Shown piece after piece: positions 47,361-55,681 of a stretch of 64,000 bases of DNA. Numbering within the stretch: position 1 is the stretch's first letter; each line of letters opens with the position of its first letter. The stretch is taken from positions 5,332,001 to 5,396,000 of the forward strand of contig NZ_CP082161.1 in assembly GCF_023101665.1 (NCBI RefSeq), read 5' to 3'. The position numbers and the translations under genes are program-made. Origin of the DNA: Bradyrhizobium sp. 195. Its GTDB lineage: Bacteria; Pseudomonadota; Alphaproteobacteria; Rhizobiales; Xanthobacteraceae. The notes below the pieces were generated by a model. It did not search any database. It was not told the origin of the DNA and was given only the letters and a program-made list of their open reading frames with translations.

Positions 47361-48578
47361 GTGACCGACCATTGCCGCCTTTGCCATTCGACCAACCTGC
47401 GTCCGGTCATTGACCTCGGACAGATGCCGATTGCGCATCGGCTTCGGCACAGCCGAAACGAGCAGGAGGAACGGTATCCGTTCGAGGTGCTGGCCTGCGG
47501 CGAGTGCGGCCTGCCCCAGATCGTCAAGCCGATCGATCCCGACATTCTGTACCGCCAGTTCAACTACAATTTCAGCAGCTGGAAGCCTGAACCGCACCAG
47601 GTGGACGAGCTCGACACCATCGCGAAATTCTCCAAGCATCAGTCCGTGTTCGAGATCGGATGCAACGACGGCCTGTTCATGGACAAGCTCCGCGAACGCG
47701 GCGCGAAGGTTTTGGTGGGCGTGGAGCCCAATCCCGTGTCGGGCAAGATCGCCAGCGGGCGCGGCATCAAGGTCTATGCCGACATGCTCAGCCCGGAGAT
47801 GGCCCACGACGCAGTCGCTCAGTCCGGCAAGTTCGACCTCGTCGTCTCGCGCCAGGTACTGGAGCACATCGTCGATTTCGAGAACTTCTTCGACTGCGTC
47901 AAGATCGCACTCAGCGACGACGGACTGCTCTTCATCGACGTGCCTGATTTCGCCCCCGGGTCGACGGCGGGAGACCTCTCCGTCCTCTGGGAGGAGCACG
48001 TCAGCTATTTCACCGAACCGACCCTGCTTGCGCTGCTGGCGCGCCACGGCTTCGAGGCGGTGTCCGTGAAGAAATACAATTTCAGCGGCGGCAGCCTCGC
48101 GATCGCAGCCCGCCGCGCCGCGGGCAAGGTCACGCCGCCGCCTGCGCCATCCGGCGTCGGCGAGAAATTCGGTCAGCGCGCAAGAGAGTATGGCGCACGT
48201 CTCCGCCCGATTCTCGCGAAAGCTCGCGCCAACGGTGCCGAGATCGCCATCTACGGCGCCGGCTGCCGCGCCTGTACCTTCACCAACGCCCACGAGCTGG
48301 CGGATCTCGTCGACCTCTCGGTCGACGATCAGAAGGAGCGCCAGGGGTTGTTCCTGCCCGGTACCGGCATTCCGATCCGTTCGCCCGAGGATCTCGCCGG
48401 CAAATCCGGGCCGCTCGTCTGTCTTCTCGCCGTGAACGAGGAAAACGAAGCCAAGGTCAGCAGCCGGCTGCGCGAGAGCGTGAAGCGTCCGCTGCAGGTC
48501 GTTTCGATCTTCGCGCCCTCCGACATCTGGAGTGAGCTCGATCGTCTCGAAGCGGCCGCAGGGTCGCGGCATGGCTGA
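47361..48578 (+). CDS. Zinc-binding class I C-methyltransferase, copy 2
   Basis: This 405-residue protein (from the GTG at 47361) has the same three-domain plan as 26613-27881. The zinc module is CRLC and CGECG in the first 55 residues, the SAM motif VFEIGCNDGLFMD lies near 98, and a C-terminal YGAGCRACTFTN domain follows. It differs in the C-terminal half (a Cys pair replaces Ser/Val), so it likely acts on another carbon or substrate. It overlaps the next gene by eight bases. Confidence 0.84.
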   Translation: MTDHCRLCHSTNLRPVIDLGQMPIAHRLRHSRNEQEERYPFEVLACGECGLPQIVKPIDPDILYRQFNYNFSSWKPEPHQVDELDTIAKFSKHQSVFEIGCNDGLFMDKLRERGAKVLVGVEPNPVSGKIASGRGIKVYADMLSPEMAHDAVAQSGKFDLVVSRQVLEHIVDFENFFDCVKIALSDDGLLFIDVPDFAPGSTAGDLSVLWEEHVSYFTEPTLLALLARHGFEAVSVKKYNFSGGSLAIAARRAAGKVTPPPAPSGVGEKFGQRAREYGARLRPILAKARANGAEIAIYGAGCRACTFTNAHELADLVDLSVDDQKERQGLFLPGTGIPIRSPEDLAGKSGPLVCLLAVNEENEAKVSSRLRESVKRPLQVVSIFAPSDIWSELDRLEAAAGSRHG

Positions 48579-49776
48579 AGACAAGCTCTTCAATTATTAC
48601 GAACGTCAGGCTGTTCTGCCGACGTTCGGGAATTTCAAGTCGGCCACCGAGCTCGAGGCCTACGCCAGCCAGCGGCGCGAACTGTTTTCGGACAAGCTGG
48701 TGCTGCCGCCACGGCTGTTCCGCGATGCCGAGGTGCTCGAATTCGGTCCCGATTCCGGCGAGAACGCTCTGGTGTTTGCCGGCTGGGGTGCGAACATGAC
48801 GCTCGCCGAGCCGAACCGGCATGCCCATCCGAAGATTGAGGCCTATTTCGCACATTTCGGCTTGACCGAACGTCTCCGCCAGCTCGCACTGGCCGATGTC
48901 GAGGGCTTCGGCAGCGACCGCGGTTTCGACATCATCGATGCCGAAGGCTTCATCTACACCGTGCAGCCGAGCGAAAAGTGGCTCGGCATCTTCCACCGTC
49001 TGCTCAATCCGGACGGTTACGCCGTCGTGTCCTATTACGAGCGCTACGGCGGCTTCTTCGAACTCGCGCTCAAGGCGATCCATGCGGCCGGCAAGGCATT
49101 GTCGGGTCGCGCCGCACTCGAAACGGCGAAGACGCTGTTCGAGGCGAAGTGGAACAGCATCCCGCACACGCGCAGCTTCGAATCCTGGCTGATGGACGTG
49201 CTCGAAAATCCGTTCGTCCGGCATCGCTATTTCCTCGATGCGGCCGCGTTGTGCACGGCGGCGCATGAACAGGGATTCGACGTCCATTCGGCATGGCCGG
49301 CCTATCGCGACAGCCTGGACATCTACTGGCACAAGAAAGTCCTGCCCGGTGACGAGAAGCTGCGTCGCGCCGCACGCCATCTCGACCGCAGCCGCCTGAG
49401 CTTCCTCGGCGGGCGAAAGCTCTATCTGGTCGGCAAGGCCGATGCAGTGCAGGCGATCTCGGCATCGATCGAGGCGCTGGTCCTCGACGTCGATGCGATG
49501 ATCGACGATCCCTTCGGCGAGAGCCTGCCGCGCGTGGTCGCGGGCCTCGCATCCCTGCGCGAGACGATCCGGACCAGCGACATTCTCGCCGACGATGCTG
49601 CCGACGTCGAAGCCATGATTGCGACGCTCGACAGTTTCCATCGCATCTTCGGCGCGATCGGGCGACGGGACGCGTCCGCGGTCACCGCCCTCACCCAGTC
49701 GGATCCGGCCTTCATCAACACCTGGGGACAGCCGGCGCATTTCCTCGTCGTCCGGAAGCGCTTCAAGGGATCGTAG
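48571..49776 (+). CDS. Methyltransferase-like protein with C-terminal helical domain
   Basis: This 401-residue protein has a Rossmann-like SAM motif (VLEFGPDSGENALVFAG near residue 52, then LAEPN). An FDIIDAEGF segment and RLLNPDGYAVVSYYERYGG near 147 follow. The C-terminal 200 residues are mostly helical with no domain I recognise. It starts MAEDKLFNYYERQ. I propose a sugar or lipid methyltransferase. Its tight coupling to the C-methyltransferase and the dehydrogenase downstream argues for a common substrate. Confidence 0.65.
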   Translation: MAEDKLFNYYERQAVLPTFGNFKSATELEAYASQRRELFSDKLVLPPRLFRDAEVLEFGPDSGENALVFAGWGANMTLAEPNRHAHPKIEAYFAHFGLTERLRQLALADVEGFGSDRGFDIIDAEGFIYTVQPSEKWLGIFHRLLNPDGYAVVSYYERYGGFFELALKAIHAAGKALSGRAALETAKTLFEAKWNSIPHTRSFESWLMDVLENPFVRHRYFLDAAALCTAAHEQGFDVHSAWPAYRDSLDIYWHKKVLPGDEKLRRAARHLDRSRLSFLGGRKLYLVGKADAVQAISASIEALVLDVDAMIDDPFGESLPRVVAGLASLRETIRTSDILADDAADVEAMIATLDSFHRIFGAIGRRDASAVTALTQSDPAFINTWGQPAHFLVVRKRFKGS

Positions 49777-49779
49777 CCA

Positions 49780-50814
49780 GTGAGGCCAGGCATTGGCATC
49801 ATCGGAACGGGCATGGTCGGCCAGATGTGCCACCTCGCCAATTTCGCAGCCAATCCAGCCTGCCGTGTCGTCGCGATCGGCGATCTCCGGCCGGACCTCG
49901 CTGCCGCCGCAGCGCAGAAGTTCGGCATCCCCCGGGTTTACGGCACGCATCGCGAGCTGCTCGCAGACAGCGCGGTATCCGCCGTCGTCGTCGTGACGAA
50001 GCGCCGTGCCACCGGGCCGATCGTGCTGGACGCGTTGAGCAGCGGCCGGCACGTGCTCTCGGAAAAACCGATGGCCTACACGACGGCCCAGGCCATTTCG
50101 CTGGTCGAAGCTGCGCGGCAGCAAAACCTCGTCTACAGCATCGGCTACATGAAGCGTCACGATGCGGGTGTGGCACGGGCGCTGCAGGTGCTGACGCGCT
50201 TGCGCAACGACCGGTCGCTCGGACGTATCGTGCGGGCAAGAGGCTGGTGCTTCGGCGGCGACACTGGCCGGTCGCGCGATAATTTCGTGATGACCGGCGA
50301 AGCGCGACCGGACGGGCTCGAGCTCTGGCAGGATGGTCCCGACTGGATGCCGCGCGCAATGCGTCCCGGCTACGACAATTTTCTGAACGTCTTCAGCCAT
50401 ATCATCAATCTGGCGCGCTACCTGCTCGGATCGTCGCCGACGGTCGCCGAAAGTGCGATCGAGGCTTCTGGCGCCGGGCGCATCACGCTCGACTTCGGCG
50501 GCATCGCCTGCACGCTGGATCTCGTGAACGGCTCCGAGGGTACCTGGCGCGAGGGACTGACGATTGATTTCGAGCGCGGCGCAGTGACCCTGGAATTGCC
50601 CCCACCCTTTGCCGAGCAGGAGGCGGAGGTCATCGTCGATCACGATGGTCAGAGCACGCACCTGACGGGTGAAAAGAGCTGGGCGTTCCGGCGCCAGGCC
50701 GACGCGTTCATTTCCGATATCGCCGCGCAAGCCATACCTCTGGCCTCCGGCGCGGATTCGGTGACCGACATCGCGCTTGCGGAGACGGTTTGGAAACAGC
50801 GGGCTAGCGGCTAG
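49780..50814 (+). CDS. Gfo/Idh/MocA-family NAD(P)-dependent sugar oxidoreductase
   Basis: This 344-residue protein (GTG start) has the nucleotide motif GIIGTGMVGQ at residues 5-14 and the EKP motif (SEKPMAYT) near residue 90. These are hallmarks of the family that oxidises or reduces sugar rings at C2/C3. It could create or remove the keto group needed by the aminotransferases. It ends tail-to-tail with the next gene, with an 11-base overlap of the two coding regions. Confidence 0.86.
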   Translation: MRPGIGIIGTGMVGQMCHLANFAANPACRVVAIGDLRPDLAAAAAQKFGIPRVYGTHRELLADSAVSAVVVVTKRRATGPIVLDALSSGRHVLSEKPMAYTTAQAISLVEAARQQNLVYSIGYMKRHDAGVARALQVLTRLRNDRSLGRIVRARGWCFGGDTGRSRDNFVMTGEARPDGLELWQDGPDWMPRAMRPGYDNFLNVFSHIINLARYLLGSSPTVAESAIEASGAGRITLDFGGIACTLDLVNGSEGTWREGLTIDFERGAVTLELPPPFAEQEAEVIVDHDGQSTHLTGEKSWAFRRQADAFISDIAAQAIPLASGADSVTDIALAETVWKQRASG

Positions 50815-52465
50815 GCGCGGCGTCCGTCTCGACCGGCAGGATGCCCGCGATGGGCCCGAGCTTGATCGTGACCTGCGCAAGCTGCGTTAGGAACTCCGCA
50901 CCGTCGCAGCGCGCCAGCAGCCGGCACGTATAGTATTTTCGCACCAGGGTATGGTTCGGCGCGGCTGCAGGGCCCGGCTGGAACGAGATCGTTGCCTGCG
51001 GCCCCGTCGGATCGAAATGATGAAACGCGCTTCCCGGAGCCTTCCTCGCCTCGTCCATTCCCCGCAGGATGTCGGGTCGCTCCGCGCGCAGCGCAAATCC
51101 GAAGAAGGGCTGATTGCCCCAGGCAAGGCGGAGCATGCCGGTGACCTCGGCGAGGCCGAACGGCACATGCCGAGACGGGTAGTCGAAAAAACCATCGTCG
51201 AGCGCATAGACCGTCGCCGCGGGCTGGACCCGGCCGGCAAGATCGCGCGCCAGCGCCTCCTGCTTCAGCGTTCTCGCCTGCATGAAGACGTAGTCGCCCC
51301 ACAGCATGCCGATCGACATGATCAAGGCCGGCCCGAACATGACCGCAAAGGCGGCGCCGGGGGTAAGCCAACGTTCGGCCTGTCGCTTGAATGCAAGCAA
51401 CGTCAGCGCCGCTGGCAGGCCGAACATCAGCAGATGACGGCTTTCGTAGAAATGCGTGGATGACGGCCGCAGGCCGGCGATCAAATAGGGCGATGACAGC
51501 GCGAGGAACAGGATCAGGGCGAGCACGAGCGGCAAGGCGATCGCTAATCTGGACGTGGTCGGCTTCGTGGCGGCACGCAGCAACAGCAAGACGATGCCGA
51601 CGAGCATCGCGGCCAAGATGAAGAGCGCCGGAACCTGGATTGCCGCCCGGATCGCGTGGGCCATGACGTCCCTGTAGCCGGTGACGAAGAATGCCCCCCA
51701 TCCCTCAGCCAGTTCGCGCAAGGTCGGGAAATGCGCATCATAGTGCTGCGTATACACGCCGATCCTTTTGAACCAGATATTGAGCGTGCCCCAGTAGATC
51801 AGGGGCAACACCATCAATTCCGGATAGCCAAGGGCGCAGCGCCAGGATGCGAACCATGTGCGACGAACGAAGCCGTCCGCCGCGCTCCCGCCCCGCCATA
51901 TCGCAACGAACAGACCGAGCACCACGAAGGCATAGAGCACGATCGTCGAGTTGAGTGCAAAGCTCAGCAGGAACACGAGCGCACAGGCCACGCGAAGCAA
52001 CATGCGCCGCAGGCCGCGGGCGCTGAAGGCCAGCGTCAACAGCCCTGCACCGACGAACAGGAGGCCATAGCTGAAGACGTAGACCGCGTTCGCCTTGCCC
52101 GCCCAAAGCTGATAGCCGGGATAGGTCCAGACCATCAGCGCGAAACCGACCGCCTCGGCGCGGTCGAGCAGATTGAGACGCGTTGCGGTCAACGCCAGCG
52201 ATATTGCGCCGAAGACGATTCCAGCGAACGCCAGCGAGACCATCACGGCGACCGGAGCGCCCGTCCAGTTCGCGAACGTGTCGTAGCTGTAGAAGATCGG
52301 ATGACCGGCGCCGTTCAGCAGGAAATCGATGTCGATGAAATAGTCCGGACGCGGCTTCAGCACGAGCCAGTCGTCCATGAAGAGACCGTCGTTCAGGAGC
52401 ATCGGCGCATGCGCAGCCAGCAAGACGACGAGGAGGACGATTATCGCACGCAGCAATGGGAACAT
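50804..52465 (-). CDS. Multi-pass membrane protein, GT-C-like
   Basis: This protein is about 553 residues from the ATG at 52465. The frame stays open up to 52624, but that extension would overlap the divergent gene and its promoter. It has about ten hydrophobic segments. The first extracytoplasmic loop contains DDWLVL, a short acidic motif like the DD/DE pair of GT-C glycosyltransferases, and a soluble tail follows. It is not an obvious paralogue of 42589-47199. The absence of a good ribosome-binding site makes the start uncertain. Confidence 0.65.
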   Translation of the reverse strand: MFPLLRAIIVLLVVLLAAHAPMLLNDGLFMDDWLVLKPRPDYFIDIDFLLNGAGHPIFYSYDTFANWTGAPVAVMVSLAFAGIVFGAISLALTATRLNLLDRAEAVGFALMVWTYPGYQLWAGKANAVYVFSYGLLFVGAGLLTLAFSARGLRRMLLRVACALVFLLSFALNSTIVLYAFVVLGLFVAIWRGGSAADGFVRRTWFASWRCALGYPELMVLPLIYWGTLNIWFKRIGVYTQHYDAHFPTLRELAEGWGAFFVTGYRDVMAHAIRAAIQVPALFILAAMLVGIVLLLLRAATKPTTSRLAIALPLVLALILFLALSSPYLIAGLRPSSTHFYESRHLLMFGLPAALTLLAFKRQAERWLTPGAAFAVMFGPALIMSIGMLWGDYVFMQARTLKQEALARDLAGRVQPAATVYALDDGFFDYPSRHVPFGLAEVTGMLRLAWGNQPFFGFALRAERPDILRGMDEARKAPGSAFHHFDPTGPQATISFQPGPAAAPNHTLVRKYYTCRLLARCDGAEFLTQLAQVTIKLGPIAGILPVETDAAPSR

Positions 52466-52541
52466 CTCGGACGGAGGAACGATCGCCGCGGAGGATTCGC
52501 ACGCCCGCGTGACGTCCGCAAGGGCGGGATGACGGGCTCCC

Positions 52542-52570
52542 TTGACCCGAAAAATACGACCTCCTATAGA
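52542..52570 (+). promoter_or_regulatory. Strong promoter for the 168-aa membrane protein pair
   Basis: TTGACC (52542-52547, preceded by C) and TATAGA (52565-52570) are exactly 17 bases apart. Transcription would start near 52577, about 40 bases before the ATG at 52617. Its presence argues against extending the leftward membrane gene to 52624. Confidence 0.75.
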
Positions 52571-52616
52571 CTTTTGCTCTGGCTGGGCCTGAGAGGCGTC
52601 CGGGACGATTTCCGCA

Positions 52617-53123
52617 ATGAACATGCTACCGGGCCCGGCGCAAGCCGCTGCGATTGGTCTCAGTGTCGCGCTGCCGCTGCTGCTGCTGTGCTACGCGCGC
52701 ATCGCCGCCACCGGCGGATCCGGCCGCCGCTTCCGGCTCGGCTGCGTCAGCATCCTCGCCCTTTACGCGATCGCCTGCATCGCGCTCCCCGGTCAACGCC
52801 GTTTCGACGACGTGCTTGGCGGTCTGTTCCTGTTGGGGACGGCGATGATGTTTTGCTACATCCTGTTCAGCCTGCTGGCCTGGGGCTTTACGCTGACGCT
52901 GCTCACGGCACTCGTCCAGGCGGGGCACCCCCTCACCCTCGAGCAATGGGCGGTCGCCTACATGCAGGGCGGAGATCTCGGCACCTTCACACACAACCGC
53001 CTGAAGCTCCTCGTCGGCGCAGGGATGGTGATCACGGCAGACGGCAGGCTGGCGCCAACGGCCAAGGGCGTGGCGGTCGCGCGTCTCGTCAAATTCGTCC
53101 GTCTGTCGACCGGACTTGGGTGA
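52617..53123 (+). CDS. Membrane protein with winged-helix-like tail (pair member 1)
   Basis: This 168-residue protein has three or so hydrophobic helices (residues about 8-25, 43-56, 66-100). A soluble tail of about 60 residues follows: HNRLKLLVGAGMVITADGRL then TAKGVAVARL, a pattern like a winged-helix domain with a beta hairpin. I recognise no named family. The start could be either ATG (52617 or 52623). It is followed ten bases later by a second 168-residue protein of the same design. Confidence 0.65.
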   Translation: MNMLPGPAQAAAIGLSVALPLLLLCYARIAATGGSGRRFRLGCVSILALYAIACIALPGQRRFDDVLGGLFLLGTAMMFCYILFSLLAWGFTLTLLTALVQAGHPLTLEQWAVAYMQGGDLGTFTHNRLKLLVGAGMVITADGRLAPTAKGVAVARLVKFVRLSTGLG

Positions 53124-53132
53124 GCGGCCACG

Positions 53133-53639
53133 ATGTCCTTCGTTGTCGGTCTCTTCGCTGCCGCCATGTTCGCCCTGCTGGCCCCTGCCTTGCAGTTGAT
53201 GTCCCGCGCTCGCGGATGGACGCTTGGAGCCGTGATGCTGCTCGCGATCGCCGCAATCGTCACCCATGGTCTCGGCGTGATGTTCGGAATTCTCGTCGTC
53301 CCGCAATTTCAGTACTGGGACGCCGCGTCGATTTTCGGGTTTTGCGTCATGGGTTACGTCTTCGCTTTTGGCGCAGTGTACAAATCGGTTTCCCTGGACA
53401 TTCTGCTCGGCGTGATCGACCGGCCTGAGCGAAAGGCTCCGCTTTCGGACATCGTCGAACGGCAGGTTCCAGCTCTGTTCCAGGGACGAATTGGGAACCT
53501 GGTCGATAGCGGCCTGGTTGAACCGGTGGATTCACACTTCGCGGCGACGGCGGCGGGCCGGACCATGGCAAGCCGCGTCGGACAGCTGCGCCGCGCCTTC
53601 GGCATCGGCGATACCAGTCTCTATGATTTTTCGGATTAG
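53133..53639 (+). CDS. Membrane protein with winged-helix-like tail (pair member 2)
   Basis: This protein has 168 residues, the same length as its upstream neighbour. Four hydrophobic segments span residues 1-90. The tail GRIGNLVDSGLVEPV then FAATAAGRTMASRVGQL mirrors the tail of the first protein (R-I/L, LV, AG/SG, LV/MV, then TA..G). The two proteins may form a heterodimer. A role as membrane-bound regulator or as a partner of the nearby glycosyltransferase are both possible. Confidence 0.62.
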   Translation: MSFVVGLFAAAMFALLAPALQLMSRARGWTLGAVMLLAIAAIVTHGLGVMFGILVVPQFQYWDAASIFGFCVMGYVFAFGAVYKSVSLDILLGVIDRPERKAPLSDIVERQVPALFQGRIGNLVDSGLVEPVDSHFAATAAGRTMASRVGQLRRAFGIGDTSLYDFSD

Positions 53640-53782
53640 TTGCGCAGAACACACACATTGCCGGATTCATGCCGGTTGTACGGGGCATATCTGCGGGCCC
53701 CTTATTGTTCGCCCGGCTCAGATGACCTAGAGTTGCGCCGGGGTTCCACCAGTAAAGAGTGGCCGGCAACAGGCGGCATGAG

Positions 53783-54544
53783 ATGACACCTTCCAGGGCG
53801 GCAAAACGGCTTACGATCGTCATTCCTGCGCTGAACGAGCAGGACAAGATCGCCGACACCATCGACGGCGTGTTGCCGCTCGCCCGCGAGTTGCTCGACG
53901 ATTTCGAGATTTTCCTGATCGACGACGGCAGCACCGACGGCACCGGCGCGATCATGGACGAGTTTGCTGCCGGCGAGCCCCGCATCATCGTGCAACATAA
54001 CGCCGAGCGGCGTGGTGTCGGTGCCGGCTTCGAATACGCCCTGTCGCGCGCGAAATTCGATGCGATCACTCTCATTCCCGGCGATCACGCCTTTCAGAAC
54101 GAGGGTATTGCCCGGATGTTCAAGGCCGCGGGCGCCGCGGACCTCGTCATCACCTATCGCGACAACCAGTCGGACCGCTCCGTCAACCGCTCGCTGCAGT
54201 CGCATTCGCTGCGGTTTATCCTGAACTGCATGTTCGGGTTCTGGCTGTCCGACTACCACAGCATGATCGTCTACCCCGTGAAATGGCTGCGCCAGATCGC
54301 GGTCAAGGCCGACGGCTACGGTTATCAGATCTGCGCGTTGATCTCGCTGCTTCAGCTCGGCCTCACCTACGTGCAGGTGCCGGTGAGCCTGAACGCGGAG
54401 CTGAAGGGCTCGTCCCGTGCGCTGCGGCTGCGCACCTATTTCGAGCTCGGCGCCACCATCGTCTCGCTGCTGCGCCGCGTTCCCATCCGGGATGTCGACC
54501 GCAGCCAGGTTCCTACCGACGCGGAACGGGCCCCGGCGCGCTAG
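53783..54544 (+). CDS. Family 2 glycosyltransferase, DPM1-like
   Basis: This 253-residue GT2 enzyme has IVIPALNEQDKI near residue 12 and the FLIDDGSTDGT nucleotide-binding motif near 43. LIPGDHAFQ stands where the DXD-type acidic motif is expected, near 99. It lacks the C-terminal helices seen in many polyprenyl-phosphate transferases, as in the soluble DPM1 type. It could charge polyprenyl phosphate with the island's sugar for flipping and use by the GT-C-like membrane proteins. The start is the ATG giving MTPSRAAK. A GTG eight codons upstream is possible. Confidence 0.82.
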   Translation: MTPSRAAKRLTIVIPALNEQDKIADTIDGVLPLARELLDDFEIFLIDDGSTDGTGAIMDEFAAGEPRIIVQHNAERRGVGAGFEYALSRAKFDAITLIPGDHAFQNEGIARMFKAAGAADLVITYRDNQSDRSVNRSLQSHSLRFILNCMFGFWLSDYHSMIVYPVKWLRQIAVKADGYGYQICALISLLQLGLTYVQVPVSLNAELKGSSRALRLRTYFELGATIVSLLRRVPIRDVDRSQVPTDAERAPAR

Positions 54545-54680
54545 GCGACGCCTGGCCTGCTGGCCCGGACATCAAGCGGATAGGCTTGCGCGTGGCGAGA
54601 TGGGCTCGCGCATGACGATTCGTCCGCGGGGACGCCTTATCCCTATCCTGCCAGCAGCTGACTTAAGTGATTGATTTTAC

Positions 54681-54756
54681 TGGCAGGAGTGGCAGGGCTC
54701 GAACCTGCGACCCCCGGTTTTGGAGACCGGTGCTCTACCAATTGAGCTACACTCCT
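54681..54756 (-). tRNA. tRNA-Trp (CCA anticodon)
   Basis: Read leftward, the 76-base gene folds into a cloverleaf. It has a 7-bp acceptor stem AGGAGTG/CACTCCT, a D arm GCTC...GAGC, an anticodon stem CCGGT/ACCGG with loop CTCCAAA (anticodon CCA), a T arm GCAGG-TTCGAGC-CCTGC, discriminator G and an encoded CCA. It points toward secE, 28.4 kb away. Confidence 0.97.
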
Positions 54757-54851
54757 ACAGATCCCGCGTCGCCTTGGGATCAGGGCCGCTTTCAAGCACA
54801 GAGGGTGGCCGGTTTGCAAGAGCGAAGCGAGTGCCATACGCGTACTTCGCG

Positions 54852-55472
54852 CTAGACCCCATCTTTCAGCAGCCAGTTCCGGTAGATCTCCCCGTAGCGC
54901 ACGCTCACCTTGTCCACCGGGCTTTGCGTCGCGTTATTGTCGATAGCAGCCTGCACCGCCGCTCCAACAATCCCCTGCCCAGTATAGAGCGATGCGTTCA
55001 GCTCGGGATAGGCGACGATCAGCGCACCGGTTCGGGCATCGACGAGATTGGCGTCCGCGATCATGCCGCGATGGCCGCCGATGACGACACGCTGAATGGC
55101 CGACGGGAACAGCAAGCTCTTCACCCGGATGTCGAGCCGCACCGGCCGCGTGCCCGCCAGCCGAGCGGCCAAGACCTGCTCGACGCCGGCCTTGATCCGC
55201 GGCGTCAGCTGGCCCTGAACGAAAGCCTTTACCTCCGGAGTGTCTGCCATTGTCGCCGCCTGTTCCAGACTGACCGCCTTCGAGTCCGCATAGGCGCGGA
55301 GACCGTCCTCCCACTGTATGCGTGCGTCCGGTGCAAAACTGACCGCGACGCCGGCCAGCTTCATGTTGGCTATGTCGCTCTGCGACAGGGAATTATTGGC
55401 GGTTACGCAGCCCGCAAGCGCAAGCAACCCGCCCAGCGCGGCCATGCGCGCCAGCCTCAGCAACACTTTCAA
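54852..55472 (-). CDS. Predicted lipoprotein of unknown function
   Basis: This 206-residue protein has a lipoprotein signal: basic start, hydrophobic stretch and lipobox LAGC with Cys22 as the acylated residue. The mature part contains VRLDIRVKSLLFPSAIQRVVIGG and VDARTGALIVAYPEL, a pattern seen in alphaproteobacterial lipoproteins of unknown role. It is likely anchored in the outer membrane facing the periplasm. It is a single gene, convergent with nothing obvious, upstream of tRNA-Trp in the same direction. Confidence 0.78.
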   Translation of the reverse strand: MKVLLRLARMAALGGLLALAGCVTANNSLSQSDIANMKLAGVAVSFAPDARIQWEDGLRAYADSKAVSLEQAATMADTPEVKAFVQGQLTPRIKAGVEQVLAARLAGTRPVRLDIRVKSLLFPSAIQRVVIGGHRGMIADANLVDARTGALIVAYPELNASLYTGQGIVGAAVQAAIDNNATQSPVDKVSVRYGEIYRNWLLKDGV

Positions 55473-55681
55473 CGAACGCCCCCTGTCCCCGCAGTCAAAA
55501 TTTCAGCCCGCTCCAGATAGGATGTTCCATCCGCTCCCGTCTACCCCGAATTGTATTGCCGTGCGTAAGATCCGATGCCGAGCGTCCGATGCAGATGTCA
55601 CCGCGCCGAATGCATCTGTTCTTCACGGGGCTTCTGAGCCACACTTCCCGGTCAACCAAAAACAAGAGCCCGGGAGCCCTT

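Noticed and set aside
52466..52624. Upstream extension of the leftward GT-C-like gene
   Set aside because: It would cover the strong rightward promoter at 52542-52570 and overlap the divergent gene. The extra residues are not hydrophobic or family-like.
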